A stretch of DNA of 64,000 nucleotides, taken from NCBI RefSeq assembly GCF_011602365.1, contig NZ_JAAONZ010000015.1, positions 1 through 64,000 of the forward strand, read 5' to 3'. The notes under the pieces are model-generated. The model was not told the DNA's origin, did not search any database, and saw only the letters and a program-made list of their open reading frames with translations. The stretch is from Pseudomaricurvus hydrocarbonicus (GTDB lineage: Bacteria > Pseudomonadota > Gammaproteobacteria > Pseudomonadales > Cellvibrionaceae). Shown piece by piece: positions 44,644-53,578 of this stretch; position 1 is the stretch's first letter; the number at the start of each line of letters is the position of its first letter. Both the position numbers and the translations under genes were made by a program.

Positions 44644-45405
44644 TTACGGCGGGGTTAGTCCCAATGTCCTGAATTTATCGGCAATACCGTCAAAATGACT
44701 GCCTTTCCAGTAAATCTGCCCGCAACCCTGACAGCGGTAAAACTTCTGATAGTAACGAATGGTTTTCGGTTCCAGCTGTGTCAGAATGCTGTCCTTGTCG
44801 ACAGCAGCCAGTTTGCCGTTGCAATGCGTACAGCGAGAAAAGGGGTGGATGTTGTGACTGAGTTGGAAATGTCTGAGGACCTCCCGGGCTTGCTGCTCGG
44901 CGTGACAGTGATGCACATAGTGACCATACACCACACGCCGGTGAAACAGTAAACGGCGATCGCGAGTTAATAAGATACGCTGCTCGCCTTCGGTAATATT
45001 CACCAACTCCCTGTCTTCATAGGCATTGCTGTAAAGTGCATCGAAACCCAGCATGCGCAGTATTCTGGCGAGCTTGCCAAGATGAACGTCGAGTACAAAC
45101 CTGACTTTGTGCAGCGGTGGTCGAAGTTGTATGGGGGGCTTTATATCGCTGTTTGCCAGGGCGGGGTAGACCGTCACCTGATCGCCGTGACAAAGCCGGT
45201 AACTGAACGTTACGCCCCGACCATCAACCACTATCTGTTCAACGTCGGTATGGGGAACCCCCATCGCTTCGATGGGATCTTTTATGCCCAGAGAATGTGT
45301 AAACCGGTAGGCTATTCGCTGGTGTCGATAGGTGGGCTTTAGAAACTCATTAAGTTCGGCGATAAAGCGAAAATTGGACTGGTATGATGGTTTGGTGTTG
45401 TTCAT
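44644..45405 (-). CDS. Mut7-C RNAse domain protein with N-terminal ubiquitin-like domain
   Basis: A 253-aa protein. The N-terminal 90 residues match the Mut7-C ubiquitin-like domain (FRFIAELNEFLKP, then VDGRGVTFSYRL and GDQVTVYPAL). The C-terminal PIN-like Mut7-C RNAse domain has the acidic FVLDVHLGKLARILRMLGFD and LLTRDRRLL. It ends with a zinc-ribbon-like set of cysteine pairs, SRCTHCNGKL and YRCQGCGQIYWKGSH. A nuclease role is predicted from family only. ATG 45403-45405 or the preceding GTG may be the start. Confidence 0.88.
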   Translation of the reverse strand: MNNTKPSYQSNFRFIAELNEFLKPTYRHQRIAYRFTHSLGIKDPIEAMGVPHTDVEQIVVDGRGVTFSYRLCHGDQVTVYPALANSDIKPPIQLRPPLHKVRFVLDVHLGKLARILRMLGFDALYSNAYEDRELVNITEGEQRILLTRDRRLLFHRRVVYGHYVHHCHAEQQAREVLRHFQLSHNIHPFSRCTHCNGKLAAVDKDSILTQLEPKTIRYYQKFYRCQGCGQIYWKGSHFDGIADKFRTLGLTPP

Positions 45406-45591
45406 CACGGCAGGTGCTCATCATCGTGAATAAAACCAGTATGACTCACTTTTTCCACCTCGGACAAGGTTCCGGCTTTGTCGGAGCGCAGAACCTGCAA
45501 AGGCTTTTAAGACAATAACCTACGGCTCAGCACCATTCGAAAACCTACAGCCCAGCACCATTCGAACTGACCAGCCGCCGATGAACTGAGG
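45406..45591. other. Spacer with direct repeat upstream of Mut7-C gene
   Basis: It holds the 22-bp direct repeat at 45519-45565; nothing else was recognised. Confidence 0.3.
45519..45565. repeat. Direct repeat CCTACRGCYCAGCACCATTC, two copies
   Basis: The copies at 45519-45540 and 45544-45565 are 22 bp with two differences and a 25-bp period. They lie between the small ORF and the Mut7-C gene. Confidence 0.65.
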
Positions 45592-45750
45592 TTAACCATT
45601 AATATAGTCGCGATTGCTCATCCGGGCGTAGGTACTGATGTCGATGGCTCGACGAAACTGAATGAGTGAGTTGTACTGAAAGGCTCTGCGGTGTTGAGGT
45701 GCATTACACGGCAGTATCTGCTGTTGGCTGTTGGGAGTGGTGAAGCTCAT
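45592..45750 (-). CDS. Small hypothetical protein, 52 aa
   Basis: The minus strand from ATG 45748-45750 to TAA 45592-45594 encodes 52 residues beginning MSFTTPNSQQQILPCNAPQ, with a basic/aromatic middle (HRRAFQYNSLIQFRRAID) and the end YARMSNRDYING. A good SD, AGAGG, sits 8 bp before the ATG. There is no hydrophobic segment. No family is recognised. The SD and normal codon use make it more likely real than chance. Confidence 0.45.
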   Translation of the reverse strand: MSFTTPNSQQQILPCNAPQHRRAFQYNSLIQFRRAIDISTYARMSNRDYING

Positions 45751-45904
45751 CTAATGCCTCTATATTCGTGATCCTGAAATTTTGTTGGACGACCGTTTGA
45801 TAACTTCTTCTGTCCCCCCTATAATTTTTTAGTCAAAGGATACGTGATCAAGGGGTTTACGGTCACAGGGATGCCCAACATGAGACCCTGACAGGGATGT
45901 GATT

Positions 45905-47053
45905 ATGACAAACTCCAGCGATCCTGAGCTTATTGCCAGCGACATTGACCTTATTGAAGGGATCTATGCCGCCACGACTCAGGAGGGTTCGTTAAAGGAA
46001 GCGGCCAGAACCTTTCTGTCTCTTCAAGGCGACATCGGTGGCGCCATATTTCACTTTGACTCGATTGCGGAAACGCCCTCCGGCTTCGAAGTGTTCACCT
46101 CTCCCCCGGACATGGAATCGGTCGCCCAAGAGCTGTTCGATAACTACTCGCATGAATTCGGGTCGCTTGACAATCCCTTGATTACCGCCGGTCTTAAAGA
46201 TCTCATGGCCGGCAAGGTATTGATTTCAGACGATGTCATGCCCTATGAGGAATTTCAAAAAACCGACTATTACAAGACCGTTATTCATCCTTTGGGCATC
46301 CGCCGCTCCATGGGGTGGGTGGTCGCCGGTAACGCCCAGCTGTGGCTGACCTTCACCAGTTCGCGCGATGAACTGGCCGGAAAATACCAACCTCAGCATC
46401 TCGCACGAGCTCAGTTATTTCAACGACACATGGCCAGGGCCATCCATATTCTGGAGTTACTGACCGATTCCGAAGGCAATCGGCTGGTCTTCGAGCAAGC
46501 CATTGAGCGGGTACCGCAAGCCATTGTGCTGGTGGATGACACGTTGAACATTCATTTTCTCAACGCTTCTGCCAAAGCGCTCATTTCGTCGACCAACAGT
46601 CTGTCGGGCAATTCCAATCGTTTTCTATTTGGTGAAACGGCTCATGAACGTGCGACCTTTGAGAAATGGTGGTCCATTTTGACGACCGCACAAGTAGGCG
46701 ACGGTGCCCGATTCAACCCGTCCAGAATCAATCCCATCTGGGAGATTGAGGTAAGCCGGGTGTCATCAAGAGGGGCTGGTGCCACTCAGGGCCGACGCTG
46801 GATGTTGTCACTAAAACGCAGCCCCGATAACGGTGTACTGCCCGTGGACTATCTGATGTCGAGGTATGCCCTGACGCGAGCCGAAGCTAAAGTCTGTATT
46901 GCCTTGTGCAACAATGGTGACGCTGTGTCTGTGGCAAACGCCATGTGCATCACCGCGAACACCGTCAGGAGCCATTTGAAAAACATCTTCAAAAAAACGG
47001 GATTTAAAAGCCAGGTAGAGCTGGCTGTAAATCTGATTCGCACTGAACAATAG
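45905..47053 (+). CDS. LuxR family transcriptional regulator
   Basis: A 382-aa regulator. The C-terminal LuxR-type helix-turn-helix occupies the last 65 residues (YALTRAEAKVCIALCNNGDA, then VANAMCITANTVRSHLKNIF and KKTGFKSQVELAVNLI). The N-terminal 300 residues contain a PAS-like segment (FEQAIERVPQAIVLVDDTLN). There is no phospho-acceptor receiver and no autoinducer domain. ATG 45905 with AGGG 8 bp upstream is preferred over GTG 45899. It is co-oriented with a PEP-CTERM-like gene 208 bp downstream; its target is unknown. Confidence 0.88.
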   Translation: MTNSSDPELIASDIDLIEGIYAATTQEGSLKEAARTFLSLQGDIGGAIFHFDSIAETPSGFEVFTSPPDMESVAQELFDNYSHEFGSLDNPLITAGLKDLMAGKVLISDDVMPYEEFQKTDYYKTVIHPLGIRRSMGWVVAGNAQLWLTFTSSRDELAGKYQPQHLARAQLFQRHMARAIHILELLTDSEGNRLVFEQAIERVPQAIVLVDDTLNIHFLNASAKALISSTNSLSGNSNRFLFGETAHERATFEKWWSILTTAQVGDGARFNPSRINPIWEIEVSRVSSRGAGATQGRRWMLSLKRSPDNGVLPVDYLMSRYALTRAEAKVCIALCNNGDAVSVANAMCITANTVRSHLKNIFKKTGFKSQVELAVNLIRTEQ

Positions 47054-47260
47054 TGATTTTCGGGGTAAAGACTACCCACATGGGTGATGCGCACTGCGTT
47101 TGCTTCAACCCATAATGGTGGTGTAGATACCCTTCTGGGATTATTTCACTCAGAAGCATAATAACAGGGTCGAAATATTCTCGAGCGTTCGGGGATCTGT
47201 GGTTCTCAAGAACACCACGCTTGGCCCCCTGCTTCCAACGATGGAATGTGGAGTTGTGTG

Positions 47261-47827
47261 ATGCGAATGTCTAATAAAACCCATCTGCTTTTTTATACTT
47301 TGACAGCCTTGGTGTGTGTTTCTGGAAAGGTTGACGCCAAGTTAATTGATGCCCCGCCAAAGAATGAAAAACAGGTCACCGTGCCTGGGAATACAGCTAC
47401 GGGGGCATCGGCTGCTTTAACCCAGCAACAGGTACTGCCCGATCTGTTTGCCGGCCTTGAGGAGGAAGGATCAACCTTAGGAAATACCCGCACCCACCAG
47501 GATCTCTTGAGGATTATGAGGGGCGAATTAACCGAGAGTGAGCAGGACTTACTGTCGATGTATGGGCTCACGATGGATGATGTCAGCAATATCGCCAGTG
47601 ACTTGCTTAATGGTGAAATGGACATCCCCATGCCCTTGTATCAGGCCTTTATCAATTACTTTGAAACGCTGGAACGGGATAACCGTGCGGTTGCTGCGGC
47701 AGAGGTACCAGCACCCGGCACCACGCTGTTAATTTTGGTGGGGATGTTGGTCATTATTGGGCAGTTAAAGTCTTTACCCGATGCCACCCTAACCGCCACT
47801 CTAACCGAAAAAACAAAACTTGCCTGA
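47261..47827 (+). CDS. Secreted protein with PEP-CTERM-like tail
   Basis: A 188-aa protein from ATG 47261 (GGAG 8 bp upstream). Signal peptide (THLLFYTLTALVCVSG) ends near VDAK. The body is acidic with a helical stretch (LRIMRGELTESEQDLLSMYG). Near the C-terminus, EVPAPGTTLLILVGMLVIIG resembles a PEP-CTERM motif (PAP in place of PEP), but the tail after the hydrophobic run extends about 25 residues rather than ending in a few arginines. Sorting by exosortase is therefore possible, not certain. Confidence 0.65.
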   Translation: MRMSNKTHLLFYTLTALVCVSGKVDAKLIDAPPKNEKQVTVPGNTATGASAALTQQQVLPDLFAGLEEEGSTLGNTRTHQDLLRIMRGELTESEQDLLSMYGLTMDDVSNIASDLLNGEMDIPMPLYQAFINYFETLERDNRAVAAAEVPAPGTTLLILVGMLVIIGQLKSLPDATLTATLTEKTKLA

Positions 47828-47959
47828 AATACGGCAGGGAAGGGGGAACTACTGTTTAAGGGGGATGTTGGTAAAAATGCTGATACCCAGTCCAGGGACA
47901 GACCGGGTATCAGCGACTTGTGTGGGATCAAGACTGGGGGCCGTTAAACCCATACGGTG

Positions 47960-48733
47960 TTACAAACGCCCATATTTTGCCATCAATGCTGTCAAGTCCT
48001 TGTGATCAATGGCTGGCAGGGTATAGCCTGCGGGCTTCACGACCGGTAAGGTTTCCGCCGCCATCATGGCGTTGATGATGGCTTCTTCAACGGCCTGCAC
48101 AGCGGCGGTATGCATCAGGTCACAGTGAGTATCGTTGAGGGTGTCGATGCTGAAGCTGGTTGGCTGATGAGCCCCCGGGGGCGGTACGTCGATCGGGTTG
48201 GCAACGGAGAAGGCCAGCACCAGATCGCCGGAGTAGTGACCGCCGGGTGATCCCGTGCGAGCGATGCCCATCGCCCCGCGCTTGGCCAGACGTGACAACT
48301 GGGTAGGGTTCAGCGGTAAATCGGTGGCGATGTTGACGACAATCGAACCCTGATCGTGCCCCATGACTTCTGACAGCCAGGCATTCTCCGTCAAATGCTC
48401 ACCGACGGGGACACCCAAAATATTCAGTTCACTGCGCATGCCGAAATTGGACTGTACCAATACGCCCACGGTGAAGCGCTCACCATTAATTGCTATGACT
48501 CGTGAGCTGGTGCCGGTGCCACCTTTGAATTCATAGGTTTGCATGCCGGTACCACCACCGACATTACCTTCGGCAACCGGCCCGTCAGTGGCACCGTTCA
48601 ATGCCGCGTGAACCTGCTCGGCTTTTACATGAAAACCGCAGATATCATTGGTCGGGCCGTCGTAGGTTTCCGCCACCACTGGCATCGCCCAGCCGTGTTG
48701 CTCAATGAAGGCGTTGCGGTACTGGTTAACCAT
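47960..48733 (-). pseudogene. P1 family peptidase (DmpA-like), 5'-truncated
   Basis: A 257-aa frame matches DmpA/P1 (S58) aminopeptidases from about one third in: NDICGFHVKAEQVHAAL, then EGNVGGGTGMQTYEFKGGTG, VGVLVQSNFG, the self-cleavage/nucleophile site DQGSIVVNIATDLPL and ARTGSPGGHYSGDLVLAFS. Family members are about 370 residues; the N-terminal 100-110 residues, including DVAGVRVGH-type strands, are absent, and the upstream sequence does not encode them in any frame. It is likely non-functional, or a truncated allele. Confidence 0.7.
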
Positions 48734-49061
48734 CCATTATTAAGATGATGACCACCGTCAGGCCGGAGCCTGACAACAGTAGCGCCACCATGGCAGGCAC
48801 CCCAAACGCCCAAATACAGGAGCTTGATAAGCGGTACGGATACGCAGGTGAAATCGACAGCCCTGTGTTCGATTGGGGGTTTTTAATAGCGTTTTTTATA
48901 ATAAATTTATTTTTAATGACAATGAGTGTAGTGAAAGTACCAGAATTGATACTGAAATCGACATAATCAGTCAGCAAGCACTAGACTAGTAAGAATGGTT
49001 CTGGCTGCCAAAGAGCAGACGGCTAACAATGATAAATTAACCAGCCTGTGCAGGTACTCTT
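48734..49061. other. Spacer upstream of the CstA gene
   Basis: About 330 bp. It contains the short palindrome TCAGGC-CGGA-GCCTGA near 48758. No remains of the missing peptidase 5' end are readable. It should include the CstA promoter. Confidence 0.35.
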
Positions 49062-50747
49062 ATGCAATCTGTGGCAATCGTCATCCTCGGTATTATCGGC
49101 ATGTTGTTGGGCTGGTTTTTGTACTCGAAGTTTATCGCAGAAAAGATTTATCGACTGGATCCCAACTTTACCACCCCGGCTGAAGAATTTAACGACGGCA
49201 GGGATTTTGTGCCCACCAACAAAATTGTGCTCTGGGGCCATCACTTTACCTCGGTGGCGGGAGCCGCGCCCATCGTCGGGCCGGCCATTGCGGTCTATTG
49301 GGGGTGGGTGCCGGCCGTGTTGTGGGTGGTGTTCGGTACCATTTTCTTTGCCGGTGTGCATGACACCGGTGCCCTTTGGGCCAGTACCCGCCACAAAGGC
49401 AAATCCATAGGCGCGCTCTCACAGAGCGTCATTGGTTCGCGCACGCGCAGCCTGTTTATGGTGGTGATCTTTCTGGTTCTGTTGATGGTCAATGCGGTGT
49501 TTGGGGTCGTCATTGCCAATGCTTTTGTCAATCAACCGAATTCGGTCTTCCCCGCCTGGATGGCCATCGTTGTGGCCTTGATCATCGGCCAGTTGTTGCG
49601 CCGCAATTTCAGTCTGATCCCCTTGTGTATCGTCGGCATTCTGGTGCTGTACATCACGGTCTACGCTGGCAGCTATATCCCCATCAGCTTGCCGGAAAAT
49701 TTATTTGGCCTCACCGCCAACGCTAACTGGATCATCATCCTGTTTATTTACGCCGCTATTGCCTCACTGCTGCCGGTGTGGATGCTGTTACAGCCGCGGG
49801 ACTTTATTAACGGTATGCAACTGCTGGTGGGCTTGTTATTGCTCTATGGTGCGGTATTCCTGTCGATGCCAGACATCACGGCGCCGGCCTTTAACACCCA
49901 GAAAGCCATCGATACTCCCTCCATCATTCCGCTGCTGTTCGTTACCATCGCCTGCGGGGCGGTCTCCGGTTTTCATGGCATCGTGGCATCCGGTACCAGC
50001 TCCAAACAACTGGCCAAGGAGCCTGATGCCCGCTTTGTGGGCTATCTTGGCGCCATTGGCGAAGGCTCTTTGGCGTTAATCACCATTGTGGCGGTGAGTG
50101 GGGTTGCTCTGGCAGCAACCCCGGAAGAATGGCATGAGATATACAGCCATCTGGGTGATGGCAGCGTCGCGGCGTTTATTACCGGTGGCGCCAACCTGAT
50201 CGAGAAGGGCTGGGGTTTACCGGTGGAATTCTCCTCCACCATTCTCGCGGTCATGGTGGTGTTGTTTGCCGGTACCACCATGGACTCCGGTGTGCGGTTG
50301 CAGCGCTACATCATTCAGGAGTGGGGCGACATCTATGACCTGCAGGTTTTGAAAAACGGCTCCTTGGCGACTTTTATTGCCGTTGGCTGCTGCTTGCTGC
50401 TGGCGTTCGGAGCGGGCGGTTCTTCCGGCAGTGGCGGTATGATCATCTGGCCCTTGTTTGGCTCGACCAACCAGATACTCGCCAGCCTGACGTTACTGGT
50501 GATTTCAGTCATGCTCATAAAAATGCATCGGCCAGCGATTTACACCATGGTGCCCATGGTCTTTGTGTTGGTGATGGCGTTTTTTGCCGGGCTGATCAAA
50601 CTGAAGGAATATTATCTGGACGGTAATTATTTGCTGGTTTTTCTGGACGCTATTGTGCTCATTGTCAGCGTGCTGGTGATGCTGGAAGCGTTTGCGGTGG
50701 TGTCGAAGTTCAAGCGAGACCTGGCCAATGCAAAAATTCTTTCTTGA
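49062..50747 (+). CDS. Carbon starvation protein CstA family transporter (short form)
   Basis: A 561-aa polytopic inner-membrane protein of the CstA family, shorter than E. coli CstA (about 700 aa). Family phrases include GHHFTSVAGAAPIVGPAIAV near the N-terminus, FAGVHDTGALWAS and FHGIVASGTSSKQLAKEPD. CstA proteins import peptides or pyruvate in studied cases. It is monocistronic, with a strong bidirectional terminator 94 bp after its stop. The start is the ATG at 49062; upstream SD is weak. Confidence 0.9.
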   Translation: MQSVAIVILGIIGMLLGWFLYSKFIAEKIYRLDPNFTTPAEEFNDGRDFVPTNKIVLWGHHFTSVAGAAPIVGPAIAVYWGWVPAVLWVVFGTIFFAGVHDTGALWASTRHKGKSIGALSQSVIGSRTRSLFMVVIFLVLLMVNAVFGVVIANAFVNQPNSVFPAWMAIVVALIIGQLLRRNFSLIPLCIVGILVLYITVYAGSYIPISLPENLFGLTANANWIIILFIYAAIASLLPVWMLLQPRDFINGMQLLVGLLLLYGAVFLSMPDITAPAFNTQKAIDTPSIIPLLFVTIACGAVSGFHGIVASGTSSKQLAKEPDARFVGYLGAIGEGSLALITIVAVSGVALAATPEEWHEIYSHLGDGSVAAFITGGANLIEKGWGLPVEFSSTILAVMVVLFAGTTMDSGVRLQRYIIQEWGDIYDLQVLKNGSLATFIAVGCCLLLAFGAGGSSGSGGMIIWPLFGSTNQILASLTLLVISVMLIKMHRPAIYTMVPMVFVLVMAFFAGLIKLKEYYLDGNYLLVFLDAIVLIVSVLVMLEAFAVVSKFKRDLANAKILS

Positions 50748-50840
50748 AACCCCTCACATTGATTCGGCTGGGCTATAGATAAAATACAAACACCCTTCTT
50801 GCCTTGTGAAGCCATACCGAGGCGTTCGATATCAAAACAT

Positions 50841-50873
50841 GAAAAGACACCTCCTCAAAGGACGTGTCTTTTC
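50841..50873. terminator. Bidirectional terminator between CstA and OsmC genes
   Basis: GAAAAGACAC (50841-50850) and GTGTCTTTTC (50864-50873) form a perfect 10-bp stem, and the loop has its own TCCT/AGGA pairs. The stem carries A/T runs on both sides, so it can end transcripts from both convergent genes. Confidence 0.85.
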
Positions 50874-50947
50874 TCCGGGTTAATTGTCCGTCTTGCGGCG
50901 TTTAGATGGCTCAAGTGAACCGTTATCGGAAGCCGGCAATTTACATA

Positions 50948-51577
50948 TTACACGGTGGCTTCACTGACTTGTGACGACACAGCCCTTTCATCCCCACAGC
51001 GAATTTGGGTTCGCAGGGTCGTTGAGGGTGGGTTTCTTAAGGTTTGCAGAATAATACAGCTGTACTCTGCTGCATTTATCAACACCTCAATGAGCTTTTC
51101 ATCGGCGTTAGTTGCTTCAATATCCACTGTGATGTCGAAGGTCTGAAAGCCAACCGGTGTGCCCTTATCCAACCGCAAGGTACCGCGCACATCCACGGTT
51201 CCCGCTACCGAGACGGCCAAAGTGGTGAGTTTGATGCCCAGTTTGTTGGCGATGATGCGGATTGTGGTATCCATGCAGGCAGACAGTGCGCCACACAAAA
51301 TATCGCCGGGGGTGGGGAAGTCACATTCACCGCCGACGGCGGAGTGTACCCCCACGGGGACGGAATACGGCATGTGCTTGGTGAGCATGACTTCTGAGTA
51401 CAACGGGGAAGAGGCGGGACTCTTACCGCAGGAGGTGGTCGCAAAATCCACCACCAACGCTTCTTTCGCACCTTCCGTGCCATTGCGGTAGGTGTCTGTC
51501 AGTGGGGTCTGACGCTCATTCATGGAGACGGTAGTGGAGTGTTCGGCAAGTGCTATAAAGTTATTCGTAGGGTTCAT
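50948..51577 (-). CDS. OsmC family protein
   Basis: A 209-aa OsmC/Ohr-fold protein from ATG 51575-51577, chosen for its GGAGG RBS and the family's usual start region; a longer frame adds 29 unlikely residues. Key features are GGECDFPTPGDILCGALSACMD, with the active-site-type cysteine in the central helix, and AAEYSCIILQTLR with the second cysteine. Studied relatives reduce organic hydroperoxides. It is divergent from an HxlR regulator with a palindrome between, so redox- or metabolite-controlled expression is likely. Confidence 0.88.
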   Translation of the reverse strand: MNPTNNFIALAEHSTTVSMNERQTPLTDTYRNGTEGAKEALVVDFATTSCGKSPASSPLYSEVMLTKHMPYSVPVGVHSAVGGECDFPTPGDILCGALSACMDTTIRIIANKLGIKLTTLAVSVAGTVDVRGTLRLDKGTPVGFQTFDITVDIEATNADEKLIEVLINAAEYSCIILQTLRNPPSTTLRTQIRCGDERAVSSQVSEATV

Positions 51578-51680
51578 GACATTATCCTCCAAAGAAAGTA
51601 TCAGCTTCAGAGTATCGCAGTGGCCGAGAGGGAAGCAGTGCACCAGCTGTAGTAACTCACTCACTTACATGTAGCCAGCC

Positions 51681-51697
51681 ACTACGTAAAACGTAGT
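51681..51697. promoter_or_regulatory. Operator candidate ACTACGT-AAA-ACGTAGT
   Basis: A perfect 7-bp inverted repeat lies in the 196-bp OsmC/HxlR divergent spacer. HxlR-type regulators bind such dyads as dimers. The same spacer has the direct repeat CACTAAACAC at 51736-51745 and 51750-51759, close to the hxlR start. Confidence 0.55.
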
Positions 51698-51773
51698 AAC
51701 CAGACCCAGTCAGTGAATGTAGTTAGAGAGTTAGTCACTAAACACTAGGCACTAAACACCGTCAGTAGGACAC

Positions 51774-52454
51774 ATGACAATGAATACACCCGGTAGCTTA
51801 TGCCCCACGGTCAAGGCGCTGGATATCGTCGGCGACAAGTGGACGCTGCTTATCTTGCGCGAGTTGTTCTTTGGCTCGTACCGCTACAATCAGTTTCAAC
51901 GCGCGATGCCACGTATTTCACCCACGGTGCTCAGTAAACGTCTAAAACATCTGGAAAATTGCGGCCTGATTGTGCGTAAATCCGCCGTGGGGCAAAAGAA
52001 TGTCGAGTATCGCCTGACCAGGTGTGGTCGGGAGCTGGGGCCGGTGATTGACGGTCTGGCCCGGTGGGGATTGCGGTGGGCAAGGGATCACCTCTGCAAT
52101 GCCGATCTCGATGCCGGCAGTTTTATGTGGGATTTTCATCGCACGCTTAAAATCGATGAGTTGCCGGAAGGTGAAACGGTATTCTGTGTCATGGTTGATG
52201 ATACAAAGTGGTGGTTGATCGCCAGTCATGACATGGTGGATCTGTGCAATGAGGATCCGGGGCGGGAAGTGGATGTCTATCTGTCTGCTCCACTTGCCGT
52301 TATGGCAGAGCTCTGGATGGGGGACACGAGTGTCGAAGCGGCCATTAAGTCCAAAGACTTGTTGTTAAGTGGATCGAATCATTTGACCAGGACGGTGACC
52401 CGCTGGTTTCCAACATCGAGCTATACGGAGGTTCGTGCAGAGCGCTTTATTTAA
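51774..52454 (+). CDS. HxlR family transcriptional regulator with C-terminal SCP2-like extension
   Basis: A 226-aa regulator. Residues 1-110 are the HxlR winged helix (CPTVKALDIVGDKWTLLILR, then RISPTVLSKRLKHLE and YRLTRCGREL). The remaining 110 residues resemble the SCP2-type sterol carrier domain that some HxlR proteins carry (VDDTKWWLIASHDMVD, VYLSAPLAVMAELWMGD), which may bind a lipophilic effector. Many relatives are only about 120 residues. It is divergent from the OsmC gene and probably controls it. Confidence 0.88.
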   Translation: MTMNTPGSLCPTVKALDIVGDKWTLLILRELFFGSYRYNQFQRAMPRISPTVLSKRLKHLENCGLIVRKSAVGQKNVEYRLTRCGRELGPVIDGLARWGLRWARDHLCNADLDAGSFMWDFHRTLKIDELPEGETVFCVMVDDTKWWLIASHDMVDLCNEDPGREVDVYLSAPLAVMAELWMGDTSVEAAIKSKDLLLSGSNHLTRTVTRWFPTSSYTEVRAERFI

Positions 52455-52481
52455 ATAAATATTCATGGCGAGGTGCAGTCA

Positions 52482-52506
52482 TGGCAAGTGTTTGGAAACA
52501 TTGCCA
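52482..52506. other. Hairpin between convergent hxlR and gntR genes
   Basis: TGGCAA and TTGCCA enclose TGTTT/AAACA, giving an 11-bp stem with one bulged G. No T-run follows. It lies between two 3' ends, so a role in transcript ends is plausible. Confidence 0.5.
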
Positions 52507-52634
52507 GGTGCCGGCACTCCACACGGGGATTAATGCTCACCGAGAAGGTCACCGACCATTTGAAACACAGCAGAAAGCAATAACCGCAATGGGTGTATTG
52601 ATTTCTGACGGTTAGAGCTAACAGCTCAATGGTG

Positions 52635-53411
52635 TTATTTTTCGAGCTCCAGGTCCATGCGGTACTGAAAGCGATCCGGGTGGTAATACAATTGCATATA
52701 ATCCACCAGAACTTCAGGGTCGGTGCCGGAATAAGAGTGACGGGTGAGGCTGATCAGCGGGGCGCCGACCTCAGTCTTCAGTTCGCGGGCCAGTTCTTCA
52801 TCGGCGGCGACAGCGCTGATGGTCTGGGTCACATGCGTCAAATGTATGCCCTGTTCACGGAACAGCTCCAGACGGGTTTTTTTCTTCACTTGCGACGCGG
52901 TGATGCGCGAGGTCAGGCCCTGCGTCCAACTGGTGTAGTAACCAAAAGGTTCGCCATCCTTGGAACGTACCCGAATCATGTGATACACGTCCTCACCCTC
53001 AGGCACCTGCATTAATTCACGAATGTGTGTCGGCGGGGCCTTTTTTTCACACAGCAGAACTTTGACATGGGTTTGTCGACCCATGCTTTCCAAGTCCTGC
53101 AGCATTCCCACCAGGGGCGCCTTAACCGGTTTCGGTTTGTACTCGTGAATGACGTGCGTGCCCTTGCCGCGACGACGCTCTACCAGCGCTTCGGCCGCCA
53201 GCTCATCCATGGCACGTTTGGCGGTTATGCGGGAGACATCAAAGGCTTCTGCCAACTGCTGCTCGGTTGGCATTTGTACCCCGCTGGCAATGGTGCCATT
53301 AAGAATGGCGCCTTTTAACAGGCTATACAGCTGATGGTAGAGTGGCGCGGGCGACTCGCCGTGCAGGGATTGAATCTGGTTTAAGGAGAACAATTCCAGA
53401 ACTGTGGTCAT
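52635..53411 (-). CDS. GntR family regulator, HutC/UTRA type
   Basis: A 258-aa repressor. The GntR winged helix is at residues 15-85 (PLYHQLYSLLKGAILNGTIA, QMPTEQQLAEAFDVSRITAK). The UTRA effector-binding domain fills residues 105-250 (VYHMIRVRSKDGEPFGYYTS, DPEVLVDYMQLYYHPDRFQY). HutC-type repressors usually sense a substrate or intermediate of the pathway they control. It is last on the minus strand of the deacetylase/hydrolase cluster, 167 bp from the next gene, with its own upstream AATGATATAT site, so autoregulation and control of the whole cluster are likely. Confidence 0.9.
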   Translation of the reverse strand: MTTVLELFSLNQIQSLHGESPAPLYHQLYSLLKGAILNGTIASGVQMPTEQQLAEAFDVSRITAKRAMDELAAEALVERRRGKGTHVIHEYKPKPVKAPLVGMLQDLESMGRQTHVKVLLCEKKAPPTHIRELMQVPEGEDVYHMIRVRSKDGEPFGYYTSWTQGLTSRITASQVKKKTRLELFREQGIHLTHVTQTISAVAADEELARELKTEVGAPLISLTRHSYSGTDPEVLVDYMQLYYHPDRFQYRMDLELEK

Positions 53412-53471
53412 CGTGCATGATCCAAATTAGTCAGTGTATCCCCGAGAGTGAGGGCAGATTGTATTAGGCTT

Positions 53472-53481
53472 AATGATATAT
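53472..53481. promoter_or_regulatory. Shared operator word AATGATATAT, site 1 (gntR)
   Basis: AATGATATAT lies 61 bp upstream of the gntR ATG, continuing as GATT. The same 10-mer appears in front of both divergent operons at 56257 and 56515. Confidence 0.55.
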
Positions 53482-53578
53482 GATTTACTGGATGGCTGGC
53501 CAGACGCTGTCACTCAACAGCTCGAAGTTATGCAACATTCTTTGCTGTTGAGTGTCAATTTCGACAAGAATTGTTCAA

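Noticed and set aside
45519-45565. Start of a CRISPR array
   Set aside because: There are only two copies, a 3-bp spacer between them and no cas genes; it is a short tandem duplication.
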